From Nothopassalora personata (Eukaryota; Ascomycota; Dothideomycetes; Mycosphaerellales; Mycosphaerellaceae), in assembly GCA_033816765.1 (NCBI GenBank), contig CM066292.1, positions 1,922,001 through 1,986,000 of the forward strand: a DNA stretch of 64,000 nt, in the 5' to 3' direction. The translations under genes were made by a program, and so were the position numbers. Below, piece after piece: positions 45,345-56,881 of the stretch; positions within the stretch are counted from its first letter, which is position 1, and the number at the start of each line of letters is the position of its first letter. The notes below the pieces were generated by a model. The model had not been told where the DNA came from and did not search any database. It worked only from the letters and a program-made list of their open reading frames with translations.

Positions 45345-46875
45345 TGATTCAGACGACGAAGACGAGTTCCCAGTGTCGCACGAGATGATCATCAAGACAC
45401 ACGAGAGGGCAATATCATCAGCGACACTCGACCCTTCTGGCGCAAGACTGATCACTGGCTCCATGGACTGCACACTGAAATTCCACGATTTCGCGTCTAT
45501 GACACCGACTACGATACGAGCCTTCAAATCACTGGATCCGCACGAATCGAAAAGCTCGGCGAACGTCGAGAGCCATCCGGTGCATACGGTTGTCTTCAAC
45601 CCACTATCTGCCAACCATGTCTTGGTTGCGACAGCTCATCCCCAGGCGAAGATCATGTCAAGAGACGGAGAGATTCTGACATCTTTCGTTAAAGGCGATA
45701 TGTATCTGCGGGACATGCACAACACCAAAGGTCATATCTCGGAGGTCACGACTGGGACTTGGCATCCCACCGATCGCAATCTGTGCGTGACAGCAGGAAC
45801 GGACAGCACGCTGCGGATATGGGACATCAACAACCCGAGGTCGCAGAAAGAGGTCATTGTACATAAGTCGAGAGCTGCAGGCTCAGCAGGGAGGACGAGG
45901 ATGTCAGCGGTCGTGTGGGGCTCACCTATGCAGGGAGGAAACAACGTGCTTGTAGGTGCCGCATATGATGGGAGTCTGGTCATGTGGAGTGGTGAAGGGC
46001 CATACAGCAGACCCGCTGCGGAGATCAGAGAAGCTCATACACCTAACACGTGGACCAGCGGTCTCGATATCAGCGCAGATGGCAGACTGGTCGTCACCCG
46101 AGGCGGAGACGACGCCATCAAGCTATGGGATACCCGCAAGTTCAAGACACCAGTCACAACCGTCGCCCACCCCTCCACTTCCATCCAATACTCAACAACC
46201 AACATCCAATTCTCCCCCAACTCCTCCAGCATCATCACCGGCTCCGAGACAGGCCACCTCCACATCCTCAACCCAGCCACCCTCCGCCCCGAACTCGTCA
46301 CCCCAGTAACTCCTAACTCACCCCTCATCACCGTCACCTGGCACCCGAAACTCAACCAAATCATCACCGGCTCCGCCAACGCCGAGACCCACATCCTCTA
46401 CAACCCCAACACCTCCCACAACGGCGCCAAAACCGTCATGTCCCGCGCCCCGAAACGCCGCCACATCGACGACGACCCCAACTTCACCACCGACATGGCT
46501 CAAGGCATCTCTGGCGACGCCATCATCACCCCCGGCGGCGCCGTCCCTAACACCGCATCTTACGCTTCCCGACATCCTACGGTCGGTCTCACGGCAAGTG
46601 GGAGAAGTAGAGATCCAAGAAGACCGCATGTACCGCAGGTCACGCCGTTCGCCAAGGGCAATCCAGATGAGAAGTATGTCAAGGAGAATATTGCACTGAG
46701 TAGTCTCAGAGATGAGGATCCCAGGGAGGCGCTTTTGAAGTATGCGGATAAGGCGGAGAAGGATCCGATGTTTACGAATGCGTGGAAGACGACGCAGCCG
46801 AAGACGATTTATAGGGAGGTTAGTGATGATGAGGATGGGGAGGAGGGGAGGGTGAGTAAGAGGCAGAAGCAGTGA
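45091..46875 (+). CDS. WD40 protein of the WDR70 / gastrulation-defective-1 type
   Basis: A single exon of 594 residues. It starts MADHEEDVEIEQDDELQKFL, has an acidic linker with 14 consecutive Asp, and then a propeller: HERAISSATLDPSGARLITG, GHISEVTTGTWHPTDRNLCV, SGLDISADGRLVVTRGGDDA and LITVTWHPKLNQIITGSANA. The C-terminal tail has APKRRHIDDDPNF and REALLKYADKAEKDPMFTNA, matching the conserved tail of WDR70, a nuclear protein tied to DNA-damage response and spliceosome-associated material in other eukaryotes. The exact role in fungi is not settled. The first ATG after a TTG-initiated open stretch is the start. Stop lies in a basic RVSKRQKQ end that may be a nuclear signal. Confidence 0.9.
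45307..45342. repeat. GAC microsatellite, 12 perfect units, inside the WD40 gene
   Basis: Twelve perfect GAC triplets followed by GATGAT encode a 14-residue poly-Asp linker in the WDR70-like protein. In-frame length changes would vary the linker without breaking the propeller. Confidence 0.95.
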
Positions 46876-49109
46876 GGTAGTCATAGATCTGGGGAGCCCA
46901 TGACAAGGATAGAGCTACCGAGTCTGGCCAGAGGATGCCATATGATATGAACCATATTGAAATTCCCTGGTCAGGCTACACTCTAGCTTCTATGGGCTAC
47001 AAGGAGCCGCCAAATCACGTCTAACGCTTATCAAAGTGGCTTCATCCTAGCACATCAGTTCTCTGGATCTTGTGCCGTTTAGTGCTCTCTCCCATTCGTA
47101 AAGCAAAAATATCAAAAACAATCCAAGCTGCTCAAGTGTTTACCGTCCGCTGTCAGAGCCCGCGCAGATACTTCGCCAGCATCTCATGCGCTGTGATCGT
47201 AAACGATTGGCGACACTTCTTGGGAATGCAAGATATTCCGCGCTACCACTCGACCAGTAAGGACTGTCGAAAAGGAGGGGGATGCAAGTGGTAGGTGTAG
47301 CTTACCATGCATCGAGCGCCACAAAAGTGAAAGTTGTCATATGTAAATGTAAGTCGACAGCGAGTTTCGGACGTGACTTGACTTGGTGGGAAAGACGGGG
47401 GATATGGGTTTTGTGATGGAGCCATATCTAAGGTTCAAAAACTCATAAAATAACAACAACGTGCACTGACAAAACAAGCGCCATTCGCGCAATGGCGTAG
47501 ATCCTACGGAAAGTCTACACACCTTGCTTTGCTCGAAATGCACATCTCCCGCCTCGCTCGCGTCGAATCCTGAGCAAAGTCATTCCTGCTTGAACCGTTG
47601 TGCCTAGAGTGAGTGATTGTCGAGAAATGGGCAAGCTCGTAGACTCAACGACGCCGATGAGCATGTGATATTACACTGCCCGTGCGGGAGTCGGTCACGG
47701 GTTGAAGCCGCCTGAGGATGAGGTACATATACTCCATATGATCCGATACCTCGGCGATCGTTCTGGGCGTAGTACTGCAGTGGTATCATTGTCAATCATC
47801 GGGCCAGTGTACATGACTGGCCCCCCGGTGGTGAGTACCTGGGATAGATACTGGGGTGTTCGCGTTCGTCCAGATTGATATCTTGTCAAGGGTGATCCGG
47901 GGGGTTTCTCTTCTTTTGCACTTTCTCTATACTTTGATCTTGCGGAAGAATGCATTTGATCTTATCGGAAAATCTTTTCCTTTCGATACTGGTCATGTTG
48001 GTGACGTCAGAGAAGATCTAGAAGAACTACGATTGCAGCTCTTGCGACGAATAGTGCGATATGGGACACAGCAATGGTAAGAGGATGTTTTGCTCCCTGC
48101 CACAGCTCCCTGATATGCAGTGGTATCCGTGGTGCAGAAATTCCGGCGATCGTAATCTGGCATTGAACGGGATCGTTCTCCCGTCCTTCTCCTCACGGTC
48201 GTAAAACTTATGCCTTGAGCTTGGTGGTGGATCATCGGTAATGAGGACTCAGATCAGGGCAAAAGTAAAGGATCGGGATTGGGGAAGTTCAGAAGTAAAA
48301 GGAGATTACCAGTGGTGCGATGCTATGCTCGCCTCAGCAGCCCCAGCCCATAGAATGCTCAGAGACATCCAATGCCGGGATCCTTTAGCAAGCCATGCTG
48401 TGACGGAAAATGCTCTGTCACTAAGCCCTTGCGGCAATGGTGGCTGTCGAAGTTGCCTGATGGTCAGCTAGTTTATCAAGCTTCCATCGTTGTGGTTGGT
48501 TTGACGTGTGACAAGCTTACTCATCTTTCTAACAGGCCATCACATCCTCGACAGTTCGAAGGCAAAGTATACAGCATCCAGATGCTCCACCAGCTCAACG
48601 ATCATCCTCGGCTTAATGGTGTAGTCGTGCAACATCTCACACCATGGTAGAAAACTATATGCAACTACGACTATCGCCTGCCCCATGCAGAGCTTGCATG
48701 GAGCAGCGACAACAGCAGAACGAACATCACGCTGAGGATGACTATTTTGACTTGATCTATGTGCGTGATCTCTCTTTTTTACCTTGCAATGCAATGAATT
48801 CATACCAGAGAAACTCTACTCGCAAGTTTCCAGAGCTTGTTGCAGGCAAAAGATAACAGCCCTCAGCCGAAAGGCTGCAGCCCTTGACAAGATCGGCAAG
48901 AAGACGAGTTCGTCTCTCCCGCTTTGTGCAGCGAGGTCGTCTTCTGATAGAACTTGAAGCTTAATGAGTCTCGATCTACGCAACTCGGCTAAATGCTGTT
49001 GTACAAAGTTTCACAGGTTGGAAAAGGCTCTGGAAGGTAATTGCTTGGCATCACATGGCGCCACTGATATGCTGGGGTTCAGACTTTGTCGATGTAAGTG
49101 TAGCGGCCG
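46876..49109. other. Accessory intergenic tract
   Basis: About 2.2 kb without a supportable gene. Minus-strand frames at 47604-47955 (for example GPVMYTGPMIDNDTTAVL, with PLQYYAQNDRRGIGSYG in a neighbouring phase) look slightly protein-like but have no partner exon I can join. Could hold a degraded small gene. Confidence 0.4.
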
Positions 49110-49275
49110 CGAGCTGATATATGGGCTACACTTCTTCCCGCATTTGCTTGCAGGCGATGAGGACGGTTGGAAGTTCTCTTGTGCTGACCTCGATGGCGGG
49201 CCAGTCATTGACGAAGAGCTGCCAGAGCATGTTCCTTAGTTCGGCGGGAAGGGCGAGGGAGTGGCATTTTTTGGA
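49110..49275 (-). pseudogene. Fragment of a 2EXR/F-box-like gene with a premature stop
   Basis: On the minus strand one frame reads CHSLALPAELRNMLWQLFVN, then TRELPTVLIACKQMREEV, then a TAG at 49128-49126, then PIYQL. The intact gene at 50883-50221 has the same order: LLKLAPELRNHIWHFMGQ, SPAILLTCKQIREEMLQMYH. The stop falls where the conserved L or M should follow REE. No start or C-terminal part was found, so this is a truncated, stopped paralog about 1 kb downstream of the intact one. Confidence 0.65.
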
Positions 49276-50220
49276 GGGTCTTCGCCCTTGCTGTAGTGTG
49301 ATATATCACCCCAGGACGGGTAACGGGCTGGGAAGCCAGGATGGCGTGATGTTGGACAACATGGTGCTGCTTGGTGGATAATAGGGCGCCCGACTCTCAG
49401 GAACAGCCATGGTGCATGCTCGTTGCAACATTCTCGATGAGATCGTCGAGAAAGATCGTCAAGCTTGAATTGTTAGCGACGTGATCGCCCGACGTGCCGA
49501 GAGCGCAACAGAATGAGTAGCTTGTGTTCGTCGGCATACCCATCGTGAAGGCATAAATGATTATTCTTCAGCTCTTTTGAGTGTATGTCTCGCCGCAGTG
49601 TCCTAAATCCACTCATCAAAGAGCTTGACTCTTCCATGCCGTGGAGATTTGGTTGAGATTGCCGCTTGACGGGCGGATCAAAGTCGTCGCTATCACCTGA
49701 GTCGACGAGACTGGAATAAGAAGAAATAAGACACGCAAGTGTCGAAAGCAAAGCACGTAACATTTGCGATACCCATGCATATCTACTATACTCACCCTGA
49801 AAAGATCACTCAAGGCGTATACCATGTACCAGCCCTTTGCAATGTCTCCACGCCACATCAAACCAGCCTTCCAGATACCGTGAGATGTTCTCGAACGGCA
49901 TCAAGTCAGCGTGATCTGGGTAGCTAACCTCATTGTCATTATCTCCGTTCATCATTCTCACAGCCCATGTGTACAAAAATTTTCCCGAGAATATCACTCA
50001 AGGTCGATGCCATGTGACAACCGAACCCTTCATAATGTCTCCATGCCACATCAGACCAGCCATCAAGTCACCGTGAGACATTCTCGAGCAGCAGCAAGTC
50101 AGCATGATCCAACGCTCGGCAGCAACAGATTTTCATTCTGTTCATCGTACCCAAAATCCTCCGCCTGTGGGCTCGCCTTGCGTACACCCATATCCGTTCC
50201 TTGCTCTCAGCGCACCTTGA
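49276..50220. other. Decayed tract between the 2EXR fragment and the intact gene
   Basis: No intact gene. Holds two degenerate copies of a 189-base segment (separate entry) and a 96-codon minus frame at 49473-49763 of unknown meaning. Confidence 0.45.
49793..50107. repeat. Degenerate tandem duplication, period about 189 bases
   Basis: The segment from 49793 recurs from about 49982. Shared blocks include ATCACTCAAGG, AATGTCTCCA(C/T)GCCACATCA, ACCGTGAGA and CA(A)GTCAGC(G/A)TGATC. On the minus strand both copies encode related peptides: DHADLMPFENISRYLEGWFD followed by VAWRHCKGL in one, DHADLLLLENVSR, a stop, then DGWSDVAWRHYEGF in the other. They therefore look like pieces of a duplicated coding exon now decaying. 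Confidence 0.7.
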
Positions 50221-50883
50221 TCATATGTCCTCCGACATTGTCGCGACGTGGTAGAAGTTGCCGATCAAGGTCGTCTCGCCAGACCTCAGGACAAATCTAA
50301 TGCATTCAAGCATAGCTCTAGTCCACCAGCGTCCGAAGTTCATGGTCCTGTAATATTGCGGGCTATAGATCCATTCGGGCCCTTTGATCATGAGCTTCTC
50401 GATCGGCACTTTGGCATCCAGGATGATGCTGAGGATCCTTCCAGCGGCGGTTCTCGCAGCTGCATCCCTTTTCATTACAGGACTGCGCGTATCGACGCTT
50501 TCTTTTACCCATTCGACGCCGTGATGGCACTCGGGAATTGATCCGAGCGGGATTTCTTCGAAGCATAGGGTTAATTGCTTGATGCTGGCGTTCTGGTCGT
50601 GCTTGCGTTGCAGCCACTTCGTGAGTGGGACGCCCTCGTCTGCTGACAAGACATTGCCACCGTCTGTGTACTGGTACGAATCGTCGTGATGGTACATCTG
50701 AAGCATTTCCTCCCGAATTTGCTTGCAGGTCAGGAGGATAGCTGGAGATTCGGCGGTCTTGTTGCCGATCTCGATGGCACCGTCGACAGTCTTGTATGTC
50801 TGGCCCATGAAGTGCCAGATGTGGTTGCGGAGCTCAGGCGCGAGCTTCAGCAAGCGGCACTCGTTGACGTTGTTGGTGGTCAT
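50221..50883 (-). CDS. 2EXR/F-box-like domain protein
   Basis: A single exon of 220 residues, starting at the MTTNNVNECRLLKLAPELRN Met. The N-terminal segment L-x-L-x-P-E-L-R-N-x-I-W, then ILLTCKQIREEMLQMYH, is the shared signature of a very large group of small proteins in Dothideomycetes annotated as 2EXR or F-box-like. The later part (WLQRKHDQNASIKQLTLCFE; GRWWTRAMLECIRFVLRSG) follows the family's general plan but has no known activity. The reading frame is open 87 codons further upstream without family similarity, and is rejected as N-terminus because its composition (Thr/His/Gln runs) looks like a leader. Function unknown; possibly protein interaction. Confidence 0.7.
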   Translation of the reverse strand: MTTNNVNECRLLKLAPELRNHIWHFMGQTYKTVDGAIEIGNKTAESPAILLTCKQIREEMLQMYHHDDSYQYTDGGNVLSADEGVPLTKWLQRKHDQNASIKQLTLCFEEIPLGSIPECHHGVEWVKESVDTRSPVMKRDAAARTAAGRILSIILDAKVPIEKLMIKGPEWIYSPQYYRTMNFGRWWTRAMLECIRFVLRSGETTLIGNFYHVATMSEDI

Positions 50884-51869
50884 GGTGAGATTTTGAGTTG
50901 TATTGATCGCTTGACTTGCGATATTTGTGAGTAGCAGTGGTGCAGTAGTGCGTTTCTGGATGTAGTCTGATTGCGTTGTTGGCGTAGTGGTGTGTCTGGT
51001 ATGTTGCGTAGTACGTTGTGTGTATGGTATTGTATAGTGGTTGTGGTGAAAGGAGAAAATCCATCGAGCTCTGCTGGAAAGACTTATACTCCAGTCCAGT
51101 GTGCAGAGAGCCAGAACTATCGAGGACATGTATGTAGAGGACATTGAGGACTACATCAAGCTCAAACAATATGTCATTCTATCATAGGCCACCGAGGCGT
51201 CGGATGTTTCGAGCGCCAAGACTCGTCTTAAAGATTAGTAGGATACAGCCTGGAATGGCAGAAGCCTCCCAGATGCTTGACAGATGATGCTATTACGGGA
51301 GCATCGGGGTCTATGCCCTTATACCCTGATGGCGGAGGGTCGGAGTCTGATCGGCGTGCAAACTCAACATCTCGAGGTCGAACCTGGCATGAAAATACGA
51401 TCTAGGCTGTAGCAGCGGCCTCCCAGGTGATTGATAGACGAGGACATATGCGAGCATCAGGAGTCGCGCTGATCTTACCCTGACGGCGAAGGATAAGGAT
51501 ACGATTGACGTACAAAGTCAGTGTGTAGAGGTCCTTGGTTACGCGGGTTACGCCTTTGAGGGATGTGACTGAACATATTCGCCAGCAGGATACTACTGTG
51601 TTGCGCCACGCACGTGCCATCATGGGGCTGAAATGCGGAACCCTGGAGCTGGATGTGGCGGGAGAGCAGGCACATGGGCTTCGTCAGAGCAGATGTTCAG
51701 TGACGAGGGAGGCAGCAACATAACCCCAACAATCACTTGTCCACCGCTTCTGCACTGCAGATTAATCCAATACAAACATCATCTATTGCTTCCCCCCCTC
51801 CCCCCCCAAATCTCACCACGGCGCGCACACGTAGACACCACAGCGAAACACTCCTGACCACCGCCTGCC
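50884..51869. other. Divergent promoter between the 2EXR gene and vps1
   Basis: Contains the leaders of both genes, a degenerate tandem duplication (51240-51547) and C-rich runs at about 51792-51807 just before vps1. No separate gene. Confidence 0.5.
51240..51547. repeat. Degenerate direct duplication, period about 154 bases
   Basis: Two adjacent diverged copies: GCCTCCCAG(A/G)TG(C/A)TTGA(C/T)AGA, then GAGCATC(G/A)GG, then TACCCTGA(T/C)GGCG(G/A)AGG and ACGTACAAA/GCGTGCAAA occur at 51264 and again near 51418. Non-coding; it sits in the space between two divergent genes, so either copy might carry regulatory sites. Confidence 0.65.
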
Positions 51870-54200
51870 ATGGCGCAGACCAACCCCAACGCGTGAGCAG
51901 CTGCCCTAAACGGACATGCCCGGAACATACAGCATGCTAACAAATATAGGGTCAACGTCAACGACCCGGGACTCATCACGCTGGTCAACAAGCTCCAGGA
52001 TGTCTTCACCACCGTCGGCGTACGTGTCCGCAAGCCATCGAAACATACCAGACAACCAGGACTAATGAGACGGAGAATAGGTGCAAAATCCAATCGATCT
52101 ACCTCAGATCGCAGTCGTGGGATCACAGTCGAGTGGAAAGAGTTCGGTGTTGGAGAACATAGTAGGACGAGACTTGTAAGAGCGATGCACACCCAAGGAC
52201 AAACAACCGCGTGCTGACCACTCCAGCCTACCTCGGGGTACAGGTATTGTCACGCGACGACCGCTGATTATGCAACTCATCAACCGAGCCGCACCTGCGA
52301 AAGCGCAAGAGAATGGCGTAAAAGACGGCGAGAAGATTGAGGGCACGAGCGACAAGGAAGCGAATGTCGAAGAGTGGGGAGAGTTTCTACACATACCAGG
52401 TCAGAAATTCCATGACTTCAACAAGATTCGTGAGGAAATTGTCAAGGAGACGGAGAGCAAGACAGGCCGAAATGCTGGCATTTCACCAGCACCCATCAAC
52501 CTCCGAATCTATTCGCCGAACGTCCTGACGCTTACGCTGGTCGATCTTCCCGGTCTGACGAAAGTGCCCGTTGGTGATCAGCCAAGAGATATTGAGCGAC
52601 AGATCAGGGAGATGGTGCTGAAGCAGATTCAAAAACCAAATGCCATTATTCTGGCAGTCACAGCGGCGAACACCGATCTTGCCAACTCAGATGGTCTCAA
52701 ACTGGCAAGAGAAGTCGACCCGGAAGGTCAGAGGACGATCGGTGTGCTCACAAAAGTCGATCTGATGGACGAGGGTACAGACGTTGTGGATATTCTGGCA
52801 GGCCGCATCATTCCACTACGATTGGGCTACGTTCCGGTCGTGAACAGAGGACAGCGCGACATTGAAAATAAGAAGGCAATTTCGTACGCGCTGGAGAATG
52901 AGAAGAACTTCTTCGACAACCACAAGGCATACAGGAACAAGGCTTCGTACTGTGGAACACCATATTTGGCACGAAAGCTGAACCTGATCCTCATGATGCA
53001 CATCAAGCAGACACTACCGGACATCAAGGCACGCATTTCAGCTTCGTTACAGAAGTACACTGCAGAGCTGCAGCAACTCGGCGACAGCATACTCGGGAAT
53101 CCTGCAAACATCATTCTCAACATCATCACTGAGTTCTCGAGCGAATACCGGACAGTGCTCGAGGGACACAATGCTGAGCTGTCCTCGGTCGAGCTGTCCG
53201 GTGGTGCTCGCATTGCCTTCGTCTACCACGAGTTGTACAGCAATGGTATCAAGGCAGTGGACCCGTTCGACCAGGTCAAGGACATCGACATTCGGACAAT
53301 CCTTTACAACTCCTCTGGTTCATCACCAGCGCTTTTCGTGGGCACAACCGCGTTCGAGCTCATCGTCAAGCAACAGATCAAGCGACTGGAAGAACCATCA
53401 CTAAAGTGTGTAAGCTTGATCTACGACGAACTGGTGCGCATCCTCGGGCAACTGATGAACAAGCCGCTCTATCGAAGATATCCTCAGCTCAAGGAGAAGC
53501 TTCATGGTGTAGTCGTGTCGTTCTTCAAGAAAGCCATGGATCCTACCAACAAGCTGGTGAAGGATCTCGTGGCAATGGAGGCATGCTACGTCAACACTGG
53601 CCACCCAGACTTCATCAACGGTCACCGCGCAATGGCCATTGTCAACGAGAAGCACAACGCTGCCAAGCCAGTGCAGGTCGACCCAAAGACAGGCAAGCCA
53701 CTACCACCAAGCGCACAGCCTCCACGATCAGCAAGTCCTAGCTTAGACCTCTCGAATGGAGATAGTTCCGGCTTCTTCGGGTCGTTTTTCGCGAGCAAGA
53801 ACAAGAAGAAGATGGCTGCCATGGAGCCGCCGCCACCAACGCTCAAGGCCAGCGGTACCCTCAGCGAGAAGGAAACACAGGAAGTGGAGGTGATTAAGCT
53901 CTTGATCACATCGTACTTCAACATCGTCAGGAGAACGGTCATCGATATGGTGCCAAAGGCTATCATGTTGAACCTTGTTGAGTAAGTTGAACTTGTGCCT
54001 TCTTCGTAATCAGCAGCTAACCACATCCTAGGCACACGAAAGACGAAATGCAACGAGAACTTCTCGAGCAAATGTACCGTACGCAAGAACTCGACGACCT
54101 GCTGAAGGAGAGCGACTACACAACCAGACGGCGGAAAGAATGCCAGCAGATGGTGGAGAGTCTCAGCAAAGCTAGCGAGATCGTCAGCCAGGTGCAATGA
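51870..54200 (+). CDS. vps1: Vps1-type dynamin-like GTPase
   Basis: Exons 51870-51892, 51950-52019, 52081-52175, 52227-53981 and 54032-54200 give 703 residues, the usual Vps1 length. Spliced N-terminus: [20 protein letters not shown]. GTPase motifs: G1 [20 protein letters not shown], the G2 threonine in [15 protein letters not shown]3 VDLPGLTK and G4 LTKVDLMD. The dynamin middle domain follows, then a Ser/Pro insert ([20 protein letters not shown]) in place of a PH domain, and the GED to the end ([20 protein letters not shown]). Vps1 acts in Golgi-to-endosome sorting, vacuole fission, endocytosis and peroxisome fission. Four of its five exons are short, with the GTPase domain split by three introns. 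Confidence 0.97.
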
Positions 54201-54647
54201 GCGTAGTCGTCGTTTTGTGGTGCCTGATGCTAGACGCGGGATAGAAGCGATGTTGTGTGGTTCGTTTGCAAGGCGTCTAGAGTTCTCGTTCTGTCTTTTG
54301 GTCTGGATTGAGATACCTGGTACTCGGGCAAAAGAATACTACGTATGGGCATGGGCACAGATAGTGATCCGGAAGACATTTTTACTGAAGGGTCCCTTTC
54401 CGCAGATGATCTGTGATCCCATGTCACTGTGGTCTACCCAGCGAGTCTCTTCAAGCGGTCGACTACTCCCGGCGATTGCGTGTGTCCAGTACAGCTTCCA
54501 ACGTTCATTGGCATCTCCGTATGCCCAACCATCTGGTCACACCTCGCTTGGCACGCCTCTCCTCAGATGACTACCACCGGGAAGCCGTTCTCACTCATGC
54601 AGCTTCTGACATCCTCCGCCCACAGTTGGGTACCATCGATTACCTTG
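54201..54647. other. Spacer between convergent vps1 and the F-box-like gene
   Basis: 3' flanks of two convergent genes. No gene seen. Confidence 0.55.
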
Positions 54648-55568
54648 TCACCCTTCCGTCTGATACAGTGGCCGGACGGTACGGCACTTGGTCTTCCACT
54701 GACGTATCGCCTCAACGATCTCAAGTAGTAATGCGTCGAAGCCTTCGTCATTGAGCTCCATGGTCGGTGTACGCTTCTGAACCGCACAATGTATGCTGTC
54801 GATCTTAGGAAGCAAATTCGAGGACTTTGCAAGCTTCGCCACCAACCCCTGGAGGCATAGCAAGACCTTGGCTTTGGATTTGATCCCGAGGATCACCTGT
54901 CAAGTTATTTAACTAAAGGGTGCACGATCGCAAGGTGAGATACTCGTCGACCTACCCAATGGGGCTGCAAGAAGAACTCGAGGTGTCTGATGTTGGACGT
55001 GAGGCTGCTGACATCGTCTGCGAATGTGCGGCGGCCCATCGTGGAAGCGCTCAGGATGATGCGAGATTCCGTGAGAGATACGTGCGACTCCGTCTCGACG
55101 CCTAACCGCGCGCTGAACACGACGGCCTGGAATAGCTCGCCCAGTACGATGCGGCGTAGACGCTTGTTCGCAGAGAAGCGGCGTGCAATGTACGCGACCA
55201 GGCGCAAACCCATGCGCATGTCTATGGAATTACGGGGCGCTTTCAACATTGTAGCGATGAGCTTGTCTGAGGGCCTTGCGGCGTCGCGGATGACAGGTGC
55301 GCAGATCTTGACGAGCAGCTCGTCTGGCAGATCCATCAGGGTGGTTGGCGGTTCTATTATTGTCAGCGCTGTGCACACCATGGTCTGGATTTTTATCCTC
55401 ACTGGTGGATTTTGTGTCATCTGGGATGTCGATCTTGTGCTCCTTGAGCAGATGCTCGAGTTTGTTGACTCTCTCAGCGAGGCCGAGACAGCTGATTGAC
55501 GAGGTGCTGGGCGCCTTGGTGGGAGTCATGAGGGGAGTGCGCGGAGGGCTACTGATGGGACTATCCAT
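54648..55568 (-). CDS. Small F-box-like protein with N-terminal coiled coil
   Basis: Exons 55568-55403, 55353-54956 and 54896-54648 give 270 residues. A Pro/Ser/Thr-rich N-terminus leads to a short heptad segment (LGLAERVNKLEHLLKEHKI). An F-box-like stretch follows, TTLMDLPDELLVKICAPVIR, with the L-P-x-E-L-L-x-K-I pattern. The rest (RFSANKRLRRIVLGELFQAV; TSNIRHLEFFLQPHW) reads like the region after the F-box. Splicing from ...LQPHW to VILGIKSKAK continues the frame into a C-terminal exon that ends RTVRPLYQTEG. Each intron has a GT-AG pair and one has a CTGAC branch. Probably an SCF adaptor or a member of the lineage's F-box-like group; substrate unknown. Divergent from the broken BTB gene over 332 bases. 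Confidence 0.65.
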
Positions 55569-55900
55569 CTCGTCCGCTTGCGCTGACTTCGACGTGCGGG
55601 TCGACTGAGGCAAACTCGTGGAATGAGAAGTCGAGCTTTATGCAAGGGGGAACCATGCATGCGCGGCACTTGCCGTGTCGGCCAGGACAGGGGTTAGGGC
55701 GTTAGCGTGCATGTGATGCACATTCACGTTTGTGCTTCATCTGGTGTGAGCTTTACCTGAGGGTTGTGAGCTTGAGCAGATATGCCATCACCCGAGAGTT
55801 GAAGCTCACTTGGGGAGGGCATATCTTTCCGACTCGCCATCGTGGCATCAACATAATCTTTTCGCATCCGCTCCCTTGCCTGCGCCAACGATACCACGAG
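55569..55900. other. Divergent promoter between the F-box-like and BTB genes
   Basis: 332 bases of shared upstream sequence; nothing else seen. Confidence 0.5.
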
Positions 55901-56719
55901 ATGGCTTCGCCAGCATCACTCAAGCGCAAGCCTTAAGTCGTCTCCATTCCTACGTCATCTACTCTGCTAATGCCCCTATAGATGCGACTTCAGCGAACTC
56001 CCTATCGTCGTACTCGTCGGCCCCGACAAGAAGCCCTTCACCCTCCACCCAACCGAACTGAGCAACCACTCCAACTTCTTCAAAAAGCTGCGATGTCCGG
56101 CCAATGGTCCGAAAGTCTTCAGCGTACGATCACCCTCCCAGAAGAGGAAGTCGGTCCTTTCCACGCATACATCACATACGTCTACAAAGACTACATCGAC
56201 CTAGATGTCACTTCGATCTACCCCGACTCCGAGACTTCCCATGACCCCACCCGTATAGCCTACCAGATGTCTCTTCTAACCAAGCTATACGCGCTCGGCG
56301 AGCGTCTAGACGACAAACGCTTCCGCAACTGTATCATCGACCAACTCTTCGTCCTCAGCGAAGCGACGGGACTCTGGGTTGGTGACGAGGGCGTAGCCGT
56401 GGCGTTTGCGGAGACGATGGAGAACAGCACCTTATGCCGGTTGCTTGTGGATGTTACGGCTGCGAGCCCCACTGTGAGCTGGTTGGGGGACAATTATGGC
56501 AGATTGCCTGTGGCCTTCTTGAAGCAGGTCACGATGCGGTGGGCGAAAGCTGCCGAGGGAAAGAACTTTGAGATCAGGAGTCCGATCAATATGCCGAGGT
56601 GTACTTACCATAAGCATGATGACGCGGTGCTGATGGAGGAGGCGTGTGTGAAAGGGTTTCAGGCGGTTGTGGAAGCGCCTGTTACGCCGAAGACACCGGC
56701 GAAGAAGAGGAGGCGTTGA
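55901..56719 (+). pseudogene. BTB/POZ-domain gene with a non-GT donor and a one-base frameshift
   Basis: The first exon (55901-55929, MASPASLKRK) ends at the same place and phase as in the two BTB genes at 18-20 kb, but the donor reads GC instead of GT (intron 55930-55981; branch GCTAAT). Exon 2 continues CDFSELPIVVLVGPDKKPFT and HPTELSNHSNFFK; then the frame must step by one base within a run of five A (56082-56086) to reach AAMSGQWSESLQRTITLPEE. From there the BTB domain and its C-terminal helices are intact to a KKRRR end. With six A the frame would be continuous. A sequencing or assembly error is possible. Full length would be near 270 residues, longer than the two other copies. Confidence 0.65.
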
Positions 56720-56881
56720 GGGTCATTAGAATGCGGAAGAGTGTGGACAAAGTGGAAGTGGTGAACAACTCGTGCATGTAAGGCATGGACCGATGAGAAG
56801 GGCCTTTGATGCGAGCAGGAAACTTTCAAGGCATGTTCCATTCATGCCCAGCTACCCGAAGGGTATCGGTGCCAAGCTCAT

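Noticed and set aside
47604..47955. Minus-strand frames that look like the tail of a small membrane protein
   Set aside because: No exon with helices or a start could be joined; too weak to call.
50884..51144. An 87-codon N-terminal extension of the 2EXR gene
   Set aside because: Thr/His/Gln-rich and unlike the family, whose members start shortly before the L-x-P-E-L-R-N motif.
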